Below, in pieces: positions 1 to 10,966 of a stretch of DNA of 64,000 bases (within the stretch, counting starts at the first letter, position 1; every line of letters starts with the position of its first letter). The DNA lies in contig NW_019775772.1 in NCBI RefSeq assembly GCF_001039355.2, positions 65,043-129,042 on the forward strand, in the 5' to 3' direction. The notes under the pieces are model-generated. The model was not told the origin of the DNA. It did not search any database and was given only the letters and a program-made list of their open reading frames with translations. Source of the stretch: Lingula anatina. Its lineage: Eukaryota; Brachiopoda; Lingulata; Lingulida; Lingulidae. Made by a program: the position numbers and the translations under genes.

Positions 1-600
1 AGACTGCCAGGGAGACTGCCAAAGCAGACTGCCAGGGGGACTGCCAAGCAGACTGCCAGGGAGACTGCCAAAGCAGACTGCCAGGGAGACTGCCCTGGCA
101 GTCCCCCTGGCAGCGCGTTCCAAAAATGCAAATTAAGACTGCTAGGGAGACTGCCAAAACAGACTGCCAAGGGGACTGCCAAAGAGACTGCCAGGGGGAC
201 TGCCCTGGCAGTCCCCCTGGCAGCGCGTTCCAAAAATGCAAATTAAGACTGCCAGGGAGACTGCCAAAGCAGACTGCCAGGGGGACTGCCAAGCAGACTG
301 CCAGGGAGACTGCCAAAGCAGACTGCCAGGGAGACTGCCAAAGCAGACTGCCAGGGGGACTGCCAAGCAGACTGCCAGGGGGACTGCCAAAGCAGACTGC
401 CAGGGAGACTGCCCTGGCAGTCCCCCTGGCAGCGCGTTCCAAAAATGCAAATTAAGACTGCCAGGGAGACTCCCTCCATACTTAAGGATACCAGCAAAAG
501 AGACTGCCGTGGGAGCGGGGACTGCTAGGGAGACTGCAAAGCAGGCTCCATGGGGGGACTGTTAAGGAGACTGCAAGCAGACTGCAAAGGGGACTGCTTT
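1..600. repeat. GC-rich minisatellite with higher-order units
   Basis: Tandem array built from a short unit resembling AGACTGCCAGGGAGACTGCC, with variants GGGGGAC and CCAAAGC. A longer module containing CAGCGCGTTCCAAAAATGCA recurs at about 111, 221 and 430, which gives a higher-order structure. Past 470 the array decays into irregular GGGACTGC units. Open frames of about 100 codons run through it on both strands, but they are low-complexity repeat translations with no recognisable domain, so I do not call genes here. The array touches the window edge and may extend leftwards. Confidence 0.93.
188..223. repeat. Perfect 17-bp inverted repeat inside the minisatellite
   Basis: Left arm 188-204 and right arm 207-223 are exact reverse complements separated by only two bases (CT), so the segment could form a hairpin or cruciform. 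The same dyad with one arm mismatch lies near 78-113. It arises because part of the minisatellite unit is present in the opposite orientation. Confidence 0.85.
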
Positions 601-1226
601 TCTAGCTGGGTAATATTTCACTTTAACCAAATTTGCTCCAGCTACATGTATATGTTTCATTGTAAATTGCATATTACAAGACTATTATCCAATACACCAC
701 ACTGTCAACCACACTGAAATCTGAGTTGGTCTGTGCACCAGCATGTGCACGCATGTGCACACTCACATGCACTCACCCACATACACAGTGTTAGAGTGTG
801 CAGCAGCATGGCACATGATACCTAAGTAAGTCTAAGCTAACGCCTCAAGCAATCAGTCACATGGATAGGACTACGTGTGTACTACAATATTTAATGTCAG
901 TCCATGATTTATGTATTGGATATTATCTCTAACCTTTGCCATGTTTGTGGCCATGCTTGAGCTTGCATAAATCAACATTAAATGGAATTAAATTCAGATA
1001 GTCAACAGTGTGAGCCATGCAGTCATTGAAAGGTCACAGGACTTCCTTTTAGGTTTCTACTCGGGAGCCTGCAATATTGCTATTGATTTAAATCTAAACT
1101 AGGGTTTTGTTTTGGTACAGATTCATTGCTTTGAGACATCCAATGCTCTTGATCTTAAAGATAAATTTGTATTTAGGCATATTTTAAAGTTGAAAAGCTG
1201 CATAAACCTCCTTAATTGTGTAAACT

Positions 1227-1289
1227 AAGGAAACACATCTGATATGTGTTTCCTTAATGTGTAAACTAAGGAAACACATATCAGATGTG
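1227..1289. repeat. Nested inverted repeats, three alternating copies
   Basis: A segment containing AAGGAAACACAT occurs three times in alternating orientation. 1227-1238 pairs with 1244-1255 (12-bp perfect arms, 5-base loop). 1234-1256 pairs with 1267-1289 (23-bp perfect arms, 10-base loop). The two hairpins are mutually exclusive folds. No gene is associated. Confidence 0.8.
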
Positions 1290-2354
1290 AATTTGTAAAA
1301 GACCCCTGCTACATAAATTCAATTTCAACTGCCACCAATATTTCATGCTTCAAGATTAACCCAATTTGAACTATGATTAAATAAAAGATTTAATTTGGTT
1401 TTCTTTAAAATGTTGGAGTAAAATTGTTCATATTGAGACCTAGTTGAATATTTAGCAAACCACCATGATGACATTGGCTGCAAGTGCTAATTTCTAGGGT
1501 TCCTGGCACTTGTTCAACTGGTGCTGTATGGATTATACAGCAATGCTGCTTTAAATTATAGATCTATACCTCCATTAGAGCAAGCTAGGCAAGATAATGA
1601 AATTTATTTTTGATAGAGCTCATGCAGCTATAATTTATACACAAGGGTATGTGTTAGTGCAAATCTTGATAGTTTTTACCAAAGTTGAGTGCTATTTTTT
1701 TGTGTCATTAGCATAGTACTTTGATCCATGTTACCTCTCTGCAAAAGTATAGCTCAGCTAGTTTGAAGATTAGGAAACCTACGACATTTTCACTGGTTGT
1801 TGTGCTTGTGGATCATTCTGGATCAGTAACTGAAAAATCCAAATAAGGAAGATCGATTTACAAGTCACAGTGTTACAAAGTTGGGGTGTCATTTTACATG
1901 TCAGTTCCAGAGCCACAATGGTCTTTAAGAGTTGTGTGTTATGAAAAAAAAAAGAGCTGCACCCTTGTTGTGTAAGGCACATGTCTACACATGTGATGGT
2001 ACATTTTATTCATGATATGTGAACAGAAATAACTGCCCCTGGAAATAAGCCAAGTATAACCCTTATAATAAATAACCACAAGTACATAATGATTATTGCC
2101 CTATTTTGTTTTTAGTTCACTATGTATGTCAGTAAGGGGGGGGGGGGTAGTATCTACAATGTTTCATTCATTATTTATTTACAAAGTAGGTATGTCTGAA
2201 AGTAAAAGATCAATATTTACCCCCATTCCTTCCTCACTCTGAAGGAGCAGGATAACAAATTATTTTAGTTCCAGTGAGTTAATCATTAATCAAGTAGTGC
2301 TCAACTAGATGCCACTCTGCCCCCTTGTAGGTGATACATTTATCACATCACACT

Positions 2355-2547
2355 AAGGGCGCATTCAGATTCACACTTTGTACTAGCTGGGCCGATCCAA
2401 TTTTTGCTATTGATAGTTTATTACCCCCTACTTGCTTGAGGAGGTGTATCAGACAATTAAGCTGATTCTACTGATTGTACTTTGGAGTCCCCTGCAGTGT
2501 TGGACCAACCAAGCTAGTATATATGATGTGTGAATCTGAATGCGGTC
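2355..2547. mobile_element. MITE-like element, member 1
   Basis: The ends carry an inverted repeat: GCATTCAGATTCACA near 2364 and its reverse complement near 2526. Weaker pairing extends inward around ACTAGCT. The interior (about 2410-2490) shares a string of landmarks with 17680-17765: ATTACCCCC, then CAGACNNTTAAGC, then GAGTCCCC with a CAG ending. There is no coding capacity, so it would be non-autonomous. The family was assigned from these two copies only. Confidence 0.55.
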
Positions 2548-3521
2548 TATGTTTAACCAAGGATCGATGTTATAACTCCTTGGAGTTATAACTCCTTGGT
2601 TTAACTCAGTGTATCCAACCAGCCCTGTGTCGTACACCCATACTATGTGGTACACCTACAGCAGCACATGTGTACTGTTTTCCTGTTTATTATGAACACA
2701 TCTGGTTCAAGGCTATCCTGTACAATGTAATTTCTTTTCTTGAAATATTTTTTCAGAAAATGAATTAATCTGTACAGATAAATTATTTATATTTATTCTT
2801 ATGGAAATGGAAGAAACTCTACATGCATATGCAGATATTAATTTGAAGAATGCCTTCAAATCAAGACAGATAGTTTAATCTATAAAGGTATACATCGTAC
2901 AAGTATATTATTACCACACATGTGTTAGGGTTAAAAGATCTTTCGATATTTTTCTTCATGCTAAAAAGGCAAAAGACAAAGCCTTTCCGTAGCATGTCAA
3001 TAATTAACCCAAATGTTAGCCACAACAACACTTGACTTGAACTCTGGCATACTTGCTGCACTTTGAATGGTCACAAGACTGTTTATTTCCGTTCAATACA
3101 TGTAAATTTAGAAATGATCATCTTGACGTGTGATGTTGAGGCATGTGGAAGTGATTTGATGTAAATTAACTGGTGTAAGCAAGGATTGGTCATGTGCCAA
3201 AATACTGACACACAAATGTGATACATTACTAAATATGTCATCTATCTCCCTTCTTCTTCTTCTTCTTTCTCTCTCATATGCACAATTTTCTTTCCATTGG
3301 ATTCCAACTCTTTTATTCCATTTCTGAAATTGAAAGATTTATTACACTGAAATTTTCAATTTACATATGTATACATGTATTAAACTGATTCAAATTCCTC
3401 AGATCTCCAGATTTATTTGCAATAAAATTATATTTTCTCCTCTGTTTCTTACATTAAATATTAAGGATATTATTTATTATGATCTATACTTCCTTTGAAA
3501 GATAAGCATTATACATTGTAG

Positions 3522-3805
3522 GTATCAGGAGCTTGGATGACAGTGATATTCCTACACCAAGACCTGCAGCTCGCAAAGACTTCAGGGTTCAGGCAGCTGA
3601 AAATAAACCAAAACTGGTGGAGTTTCAAGAATGTTTGGAGGAATACCATCCCAAGATTAAAGCCCTGCCTGACCAAGACCGTGAAAACAAATTCATGTCA
3701 GTGGCAAGAGAGCAAAAGGACCGTGTGACCCGTATTCGTAAAGCCAGACACGCTGCAGAGGTCATTCAGAGGGCATGGAAGCGATACAAGACAAGAAAAA
3801 GATGA
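3522..3805 (+). CDS. Terminal exon of an IQ-motif protein, partial
   Basis: The exon opens after a TTGTAG acceptor at 3516-3521 and reads in one frame to TGA at 3803-3805, giving about 94 residues of C terminus. It begins with an acidic and proline segment (LDDSDIPTPRPAARKDF). A highly charged, probably helical stretch follows, and it ends in a basic IQ-like motif (AAEVIQRAWKRYKTRKR), the kind of helix that usually binds calmodulin or related light chains. The upstream exons were not found in this window. I do not recognise the protein and assign no name. A candidate poly(A) signal AATAAA lies at 4590-4595, about 785 bases after the stop. The AG acceptor, the long open frame and the clean terminal motif support a real exon. 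Confidence 0.75.
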
Positions 3806-5275
3806 GACTTTGATGAAGTAACATATTCAACTTTTCCCTTACATTTGAGCATGGACAAATTGACGTAATTTTGTCCATGATTTGAGTGACTTTCACAGTA
3901 TTAAACACCATTCAAACACAATAATGTATATGTAGGTGCTGCAGTCGTAATTATCCAGTACGCAGGATAAAGGAATGTCTGTCTCTAAAACAAATTTATC
4001 ATGTCATCATGTCAAGCCAAACTGTGATTTTGTTAATCACCAATTTTTTTCATGTATTCTTTTGTGAAAGTATCACCAATAGTTTCATTTTTTAAAAGTT
4101 TTAATGCAATTTAAAAAATGTTTCGAAAATAACATATTGCAAATTTCATCTTGTTAAGAATTAATTTCATTTTAGTCTTAATAGTTTTGTTTTTAAAACT
4201 GCTAATGTGCAAGTTAAAATGTCCTTTTTTTTAGATTTTTGTAAGGATAAATATTTAACCAGGAAATGCTTTTTACCATAATTCCTGTCACATACTTGTA
4301 TTGGTGTGAGCTCATGGACAAAGCTGAAGATAGTTTATAGTAAAGGTATTCTGTCAAGTCAGAATTTTGCCATCGTTTTATATTTATCTTGAAATGGAGA
4401 CTAACTACTATGCACACAGGCAGGGAATGTTCTGGCATGTTTCTCCCTATTTTTTGGTAAAATCTTTCAGTATACATCTCACCCTGTATAAATTGGTAAA
4501 ATGCTGCACTAAGAGGCCTCATTTGCTTGTAGTATATATATAAGATCAATTGTGCATAGTGGTGGAGAATCTATATATTGGGTAGAACAAATAAAATGTT
4601 AGCATGTAAATATGAATTGTCATATCTTTAAGTAAATCTGTGTTTATTTTGAAGGCAACTTAGGTCATTCAACAAAGTTCAGTTTACAGCCAAATATCAA
4701 AGCCATAATCAAACTGCTAAATATTTGATATGCTAAGTGAGGGATTTTGAAGCGGGGAGGGGTCTGATAAGTTACCTAAACACGGATAAGAAGAAAGTCA
4801 TCAATGAAACAACTGTCCACAAGCAGGACAAAGTTAAGGATGTCCTCAAATAGGGTTGCTGAGTCATTTTGATTAATGCACTTAATCCCAGTGCATCTAG
4901 AATTTTGAACACGTATGACTGTTGGTCACTAAATAAAGATTTTTTTCATGGTTTCTTTATAGCAAAACTGCACCCATGCTACACACAGATATACTGTTAA
5001 TCACACACCCTGCACCCTCGGAACTAAATCAAATTCAAATTTTATTCCCTTAATTTAATTCTAAATATACAGGGCGTTTGGTTCAGGTTACACAATATTA
5101 AATGCAAAAATTTCAATTTCATCACCAATTGTTTTACACCTTAATTTTGAAATATCTCCATAGATTTCCATAGAGACAGCTGTCACTATTTGTGTTCTTT
5201 CATCCACGTTTTGGATTTAGGTGCAGCTTAATTACCCCAAGGTGTCAGCTTGACACCTTGTGTATCCTTAATTGG
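3806..5275. other. 3' UTR of the IQ-motif gene and intergenic DNA
   Basis: AT-rich, with no supported coding exon. The first about 800 bases to the AATAAA at 4590 are probably 3' UTR. A short inverted repeat, AAGGTGTCAGCTTGACACCTT, lies around 5239-5259, just left of the start of the first duplicated block. Confidence 0.55.
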
Positions 5276-5932
5276 AAGAAGTAAGCACACTTGTTTTTTC
5301 TAAGAATGGCAAGAACAATCAATAAGAAATAAAAAATCTTAGTTTGCATAGCTTTATCTGATTTACTTGTGAACATACCGTCATATTTTAGTAGTCAAGC
5401 ATTTAATGTGCATGACAATACTTATTGGTCATTCTGTTTGGAAACTTCTCTGCTTGGTTGGGTTCAAGTTTGAACATCAAAAACATAAGGTTGTGTTTTT
5501 GCAATCTAAAAGTGTACATTCTGCTTCAGGCCAAATATAAAAGTTGAATAAATTTTGATAAGTCTGGGGCATACTCATTTCAACTGAAGAGAAAACTCCA
5601 TTCATTCAAAAACAAAGAACTTCTGCAGTTTATGGCATCTTTATTTAAAATGAAAAACTAACTGGAAGTTTCTTCCTTTCCTGATGACAAACAGTCTCTC
5701 TCTTAGCTTTTCTGTCTGTCCAGATGGCATCCCTTCACTCAAATATCTTTAAAAGATTTCTTACAATAAATGAAACCAAAAGTTAAAACCAGAAGCAAAC
5801 CAAAGATGCAAGCATAGAGTGATTTGGAAAGACAAACTAATTTTCGTGACCTTAACAAGGCGATTATGTTAAAAATGGGAATGCACACTTCTCCACAGAA
5901 ACAACTTCTACATATTGATTAATACGAGAATG

Positions 5933-5938
5933 TTTATT
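5933..5938 (-). terminator. Candidate poly(A) signal of ferritin copy 1
   Basis: AATAAA on the minus strand, about 59 bases past the ferritin stop codon. The same signal is kept in the partner copy at 11651-11656. Another TTTATT on the plus strand further left could give a longer 3' UTR. Confidence 0.5.
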
Positions 5939-5996
5939 TAGATAGTCCTCTAAGACAACAATTTGTGTCTGAGTGGCACTCCTCATATGTGGATGT

Positions 5997-7622
5997 TTAA
6001 TCCTGCAGGGTCTCCTTGTCGAACATGTACTCGCCCAGACCCTTGCCGCACCTCTTCAGGTTGGTGATGTGGTCCGAGATCTGCTTGATGGACTCCACCT
6101 GCTCGGTCAGATAGTGGCCCTCGATGAAATCAGTCATCTGCAAACAAAGTGGCATGATGAGATATAAAAGCAAGTCTGCTTTATGGAAAAATACTCTCTC
6201 CAAAGCTTTCTGTTTAAATAGTGATAAAGTTTCACCTCAACTTATCTGATACTGGGTTAAAGATCAAACTTTCTTGCGCAATCCCTTTATCAGTAAACAT
6301 CAACACAAGATGATCTTTAACCTGAATGATATTGCTATTGAAGTCGTGTGGGAAAGTCAACCCACATGCTTGCCTACGGCAATAAAAGTGATAAGCAATT
6401 TCAAGACCAATGCTGTGAACAAACGACTTTACTTTGACCCTAAACTGCACATGAGAATTGTGCATCACAAAAAATGCTATGTCAAAAAGATTAAACTTAA
6501 ACACAAAAAGAATCCGTTACTGAAGCAGAGTATTTTTTCCATTTTTCTGGGCAGCTTAAAGATATATACACACCTGGGCGTCCCCATTATCTGCCGCCAC
6601 CTTGTGGAGGTCCAGCAGGGCCTGGTTGACATTCTTCTCCAGGGCCAGGGCCACCTGCATAGCTGCAAGTCCATCTCCCCACTCATCCTTCTCTGGCTTC
6701 TACAGAAAAGACGGACAGATATGACTGATTTAGTACAAATAACATAGAAGATGCTGCTTCAAAATACTGCACATTTTTTTATTTTACCAATCAAACATAT
6801 GATCACAGGCTTCTATTTGCACCTTTTTATTTTTTCCCCATTTCATGCAATGGCACCATCTAACTCAAAAAGTCAGTCAACCTCAAGTCAATGTATAGAA
6901 AATAACTTTACATTTTTCATTCGACTGGAGTTATGTTTACTTTCTTTTACTCATCTTACTTGAGTTCATATGTTTGTTTACTTTTCTTCTATAAGTCTAT
7001 TTATTTTATTAAAATGTACAAACCCTGATGTCCTGAAGCACAATCCTGCCTCCACGCTGGTTCTGGAACTTCATCAGTTTCTCAGCATGTTCCCTTTCTT
7101 CCTCGGAGGCCTTCTTGAAGAACTTGTGAAATCCAGGCAGGGCAACATCGTCACGATCAAAATAGTAAGCCTGTCAAAAGATATATATTTCAACTATTTA
7201 ATAATGGTAATCATCTCTGAAAGCACAAATTTTAAGTAACCCTACAAAACGAAATCAAAAGTACTGGGGTACCAACTAAACCACAGATCGCAATGACGCA
7301 CGCTGCTAAATATAGATTACACTATACACGTGACTAGCGTCCCAGTTTTTGACCCTGCTACCCAGTTCCGCACGTGAACGCCAACCGCGTAAACAACATC
7401 CTACCCAGACATAGAACGTTTTAATTACAAAAGTACACAATATTAAACTTTTCTCTGTTAACCACTAGCTGCTTAAGCATTTGAAATAAATGACAAATAG
7501 GAAGAATATAGACTTACCATGGAATGATACACGTAACTCGCATACAATTCCATGTTGATCTGCTTGTTCACACCCGCTTCGCTCTCAACGGCATAATTCT
7601 GGCGTGGCTGACTGACGGCCAT
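5997..7622 (-). CDS. Ferritin, heavy-chain/soma type, copy 1
   Basis: Iron-storage subunit of the 24-mer cytosolic ferritin shell, with ferroxidase activity that oxidises Fe(II). Coding exons on the minus strand are 7518-7622, 7024-7170, 6574-6699 and 5997-6137, all joined in phase 0, giving 172 aa. All ferroxidase-centre residues of the heavy-chain family are present: E25, Y32, E59, E60 (in [10 protein letters not shown]), H63, E105 and Q139. No signal peptide is seen, so this is the cytosolic (soma) form rather than a secreted yolk or shell ferritin. The ATG follows a C/A-rich leader that contains an IRE-like hairpin 68-97 bases upstream. Intron 1 contains two CACGTG boxes (7327-7332, 7371-7376). 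It is divergent from TTC17 exon 1. A second copy with the same predicted protein is at 11715-13351, and the pair may be an assembly duplicate. Confidence 0.96.
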
Positions 7623-7689
7623 GTTCAGTTTCAGTTAGTGTAAGTTGAAATCAAACGTTATAAACGTTAAGAAAGTTTGGCGGTCGATC

Positions 7690-7719
7690 TGTCCGTACGC
7701 ACACTGACGTCCCAAGACA
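7690..7719 (-). promoter_or_regulatory. IRE-like hairpin in ferritin 5' leader, copy 1
   Basis: On the minus strand the apical loop reads CAGTGT (7706-7701), the sequence class bound by iron regulatory proteins. It is flanked by a stem: four pairs next to the loop, then outer pairing of TGTC with GACA. It lies 68-97 bases upstream of the ferritin ATG and close to the predicted transcription start. The position six bases upstream of the loop, normally a bulged C, is G here, so the element is non-canonical. Ferritin context makes a translational iron switch likely; function is inferred. Confidence 0.6.
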
Positions 7720-7754
7720 AATGGCGACTATTGCGAGAAATAGGTTGCGATGTG

Positions 7755-7762
7755 CTTATATA
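7755..7762 (-). promoter_or_regulatory. Ferritin TATA-like box, copy 1
   Basis: TATATAAG on the minus strand. A start site about 30 bases downstream would fall near 7730, which would put the IRE-like hairpin within roughly 15-40 bases of the cap, the spacing IRE repression needs. The box is conserved in copy 2 at 13483-13490. Confidence 0.5.
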
Positions 7763-8642
7763 CAAGTATTTGGGCTGTTCCAGTTATGGGATATTCTCCC
7801 TCTTATTGGGTGCTTTATTTGCCTATGTTTTCCTGAAAACGGGATTGATGCACCCAAAAAGCTTACATAAATTTATTTAACATTATAATCTAAATTTGCC
7901 TTTATTGTGTATGCTAATAATTTTGTTTATGCAATCACAGTGGAATTAGATTGCCTCATATTTTGGAGGATACGTAACATTATACATGGCAAGAAGACTA
8001 CAACGTTTCGGAATTTGATTGGTCAACAAAGTCAACAGAACAAATCTACGGTGAGCCCAATATGCCAGCCACTGTGGGTTTTTATGCAAGTCATTCCATT
8101 GAATCATTTTCTCTTCACTTGCACACGGTACTTTGATGTGGATAACAGTGCAAAGAAATTTGACCTTTTCGTCACGTCAAGAGATGATGACAGGGGACAA
8201 AGAAATTCCAGTCCAATATATTACATATCTTTGTGAACAATTTGATCAGCTTTGGCATATATTTCAATGTTTTCCCATCCTAGACCTATGTGGATAGTAG
8301 CATTCAATTTCTTAACATTGTCAATCTAAAGTGCTTAAAACTATTGCTTTCTTCACGAATAATGAGGTAAAATATTTATTTATTTATTTATTTATTTACT
8401 ATAGATCTAGATCTACAGTTCAAAACGTTGAACACAAAAAGTAATACAAACTTAATTGGTTATTGTGCAAGTGAATCTCCTTATGCCATGCTGAAGTGCT
8501 TGACAAATCCTTGAACCCATGGATTGATGTCTAAAATTATTTGAGATTCTCCCACCCATTGTGTTAGTTGAGATTTTAACAAATTTTCTTATGGGCCACC
8601 ATACTTTCATCCCAAGGACATGCATATTCATTAGGAGGAAAG

Positions 8643-8756
8643 ATGGCGACGGTGGTTGTTGTTGTTGCATGGTCCATGCTAGTTTTTTGTCCCTTTCCTA
8701 CTTCTCGAGCTTCTACACATTGGATTGTGACAGAAGATGGTCGAATCCAAGCCCAG
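8643..8756 (+). CDS. Duplicate first coding exon of TTC17 (copy 1)
   Basis: ATG to a GTATGT donor, 38 codons, phase 0. It encodes a hydrophobic signal-peptide-like leader (VVVVVAWSMLVFC) and then the TTC17 N-terminal signature THWIVTEDG. The same exon recurs at 14383-14496 with the same protein. Either exon could splice to exon 2 at 21508. If the duplication is an assembly artefact, only one exists. If it is real, TTC17 has two alternative first exons, each with its own promoter. Confidence 0.85.
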
Positions 8757-10101
8757 GTATGTATCATTAAAATCTTACTGTCTACCAAGCCTTTCCAACG
8801 TGGTAATAGCTTTGTAATATGTAAGAAACGCTCACATACTTCATTGATTACTCTCGCCGCATCATTCACTGCATATAGTCTTTATCACTGCTAGGGTTTG
8901 ATACAATAACTGCAGTACTTATATGCACAACACTGTCAACATAGACATTGTTTTTAATGCCAAATGACAATAATTACGTACTGCTTTAGCATTAAATTGA
9001 AAAGACTAACTATGAATTGTCTTCGAAGAGGGGGAGGGTTAATTACAGAAGTAGTTCACTACTTGTTCAACTTTCAAGCCTGTCATGCCTCTCGCATTTT
9101 AACATTGATATGAGAGACAAGCATCTAAAGGTACTGTTGTACACATACAGTAGTACTTGTAGTAATTGTGCATCCACCCATTTCTACACATTTTACTTCT
9201 TTGGTCTTTACAGCCTTAATTACTGTAGTATTTTTCTCTCTCAGCTTTGAAACAAAGTCACAACAAATGATGGTTGAAGTAGAGTGAAAACTGATGATTA
9301 GAAAAATATTCATCAAATTTTCGAACAGATTGAGAACTGATGACAGTGTAATGTAATGCAAAACACTGTATTTATAGGTGTTACATGTATTACTACAGAC
9401 AGTAATTGAAATATAATAAGAACTAATATATATCTGATTACTTCAGCATTGTTACTGCACTTAGCATCTGGTCCATCTGTAATAAGAAGACCCCACCACT
9501 ATTGACTTCCAGCTTATTGTGCAGCCAATACATCCATACAACGAACACTTCTTTCTAAACCAGGCTGTGAAATTAAATTTGTTGACTTCATCAAGTAGGG
9601 AGCTTCATGATGTATCACTTGAAGTAGTACAAAATAACAAGTTTTTGTGCAGCTATTAAAGGAAACCCTCTTGTAGTCCCCATTAATTATATACATCAGT
9701 TTGAAGCAGTAGGATAATACAGTAGACAGACAGATAGACAGAGATTATTATCTGGCAGACGAGGGATGACAGTAAGCAAGGCTTTCCCCAGAGAACCATC
9801 CAGCATCATTTGGACATGGCCACTTGTCTGAAAAGCAGCCTCTATTTCCATGGATGCCTGGACAGCTTATGAAAGTTTTGGGGAATGATGGTATATTTGT
9901 AGTTGGACTCTCTATAAATCGATAACCAAATTACAGATCAACATTTTGGACTCCCTGTACCCCAAATCCTGGCAAAACCCCTGATAGCAAGTGTATTCTT
10001 TAAATATATACTAGTATGTGCTCTTTTCAACCGTGGTAGCATGCTGTTATGTCTGCTAATATATAGGATAATTGTATTAACTATCTTCATAATTTATTTT
10101 G

Positions 10102-10105
<4 letters not shown>

Positions 10106-10170
<65 letters not shown>
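10106..10170. repeat. (TA)n microsatellite
   Basis: Uninterrupted TA dinucleotide array. The partner copy has only a short A/T run at the equivalent place (about 15833-15856). Confidence 0.95.
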
Positions 10171-10179
<9 letters not shown>

Positions 10180-10904
10180 GGTTATTAGAATTTCATTTGA
10201 AAAATTATTTTATTAAGTAGCTTAAGTGTTATTGAATAAATAATGCCATTGATATGATCTTATGGAAAAAAGCACTAAGGAGTTATATGCAGAATATGGT
10301 GTGATTTTATTGCTCTTGATAGAGATCCCTATTGATTTTTACCTGGCTATTATCAGTGACACCTGTTGTGTTCTCAACAAATGTGATAAAAGGATATATA
10401 GTAGGTGTATTATCAAGTTGACTTCTATAATCAGCCTTCATAGTAGAGATTTTAAGCATTTTCATCTGTACTATAATCCTTTGCCTCTTAATATAGGATA
10501 CAAACCATTTTTTCTTTTTCAATGTTTTCTCTTTTTTTTCCACACTTATCACATTGAGCCTGCATATATTTCTGAAATGATATTTATGTATTTGATGGGT
10601 CTGTCAAACCACTTAACACAGCAGACCAGCATTAGCTTGCCTTGGTAACTGAAACCTGTTATATATACTTTATGTTATAAGTAGTTTGTCTAGTGTTTGT
10701 TACATCCCTGCACACAAACTCGTGTATCTTATTGGCCGTGCTATTCTCCACAAACTGATCACAGTCACGCTATTGTACCTTGCTATATTCAGACAGAATT
10801 ATGTAAGGTAAATTCAGATTCAATTAAAAAAAAAGATTAGTGGCCGCAAATATTCCATAGGAAGCAATTATCTTAAAAATTGTTTTGACTTGAAAGTAAT
10901 TGAG

Positions 10905-10905
<1 letters not shown>

Positions 10906-10965
<60 letters not shown>
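10906..10965. repeat. (CT)n microsatellite at block boundary
   Basis: Uninterrupted CT array ending exactly at the N. The equivalent array in copy 2 is at 16588-16641 and runs on into unique sequence. Confidence 0.95.
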
Positions 10966-10966
10966 N
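10966..10966. other. Single N at the joint between duplicated copies
   Basis: One undetermined base separates the end of copy 1 (a CT array) from the beginning of copy 2. The bases just after it (10967-10992) form a palindrome with 12-bp arms, which is not present at the left end of copy 1. Confidence 0.95.

Larger units (their letters stand above)
601..3521. other. Non-coding stretch left of the IQ-motif exon
   Basis: No splice-flanked coding segment or recognisable protein could be supported on either strand. It holds short dinucleotide and homopolymer runs (for example a G run near 2139-2149), the nested inverted repeats at 1227-1289 and a MITE-like element at 2355-2547. It is probably intron or intergenic DNA of the gene whose last exon is at 3522. 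Confidence 0.6.
7623..8642. promoter_or_regulatory. Divergent region between ferritin and TTC17
   Basis: About 1.0 kb separates the ferritin ATG (7622, minus) from the TTC17 ATG (8643, plus). It contains the ferritin TATA-like box and IRE-like hairpin on the minus strand and a TTTA microsatellite at about 8375-8398. Short plus-strand ORFs (7721 onward and 7907-8236) overlap the ferritin promoter and lack recognisable domains. The corresponding region in copy 2 (13352-14382) is almost identical through most of its length. Confidence 0.6.
5276..10965. repeat. Large duplicated block 1, copy 1
   Basis: This block is collinear with 10993-16641 through the ferritin 3' flank, all four ferritin exons, the intergenic region, TTC17 exon 1 and part of TTC17 intron 1. 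It ends inside a CT microsatellite immediately before the single N at 10966. The copies differ by substitutions and small indels, including a TA array at about 10106-10170 that is absent from the partner. Coding differences seen are silent. Confidence 0.93.
8757..10965. other. Intronic or intergenic DNA in copy 1, with microsatellites
   Basis: No coding exon seen. Holds a TA array (about 10106-10170) and a CT array (10906-10965). The match with copy 2 is visibly poorer here than around the ferritin promoter, with many small indels after about 8990. Confidence 0.55.

Noticed and set aside
126-565. ORFs of 84-109 codons on both strands in the first 600 bases
   Set aside because: They are translations of the GACTGCC minisatellite, low complexity in every frame, with no flanking splice or promoter evidence.
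1-600. CRISPR array
   Set aside because: Repeats are contiguous and variable without unique spacers, and the rest of the window is clearly animal DNA.
7677-8236. Plus-strand ORFs (67 and 109 codons) between ferritin and TTC17, repeated in copy 2
   Set aside because: They overlap the ferritin promoter and leader on the opposite strand, lack recognisable domains, and are alike in both copies only because the whole block is duplicated.
8576-8869. Minus-strand 97-codon ORF across TTC17 exon 1
   Set aside because: Antisense shadow of the exon that encodes the TTC17 leader and THWIVTEDG signature.
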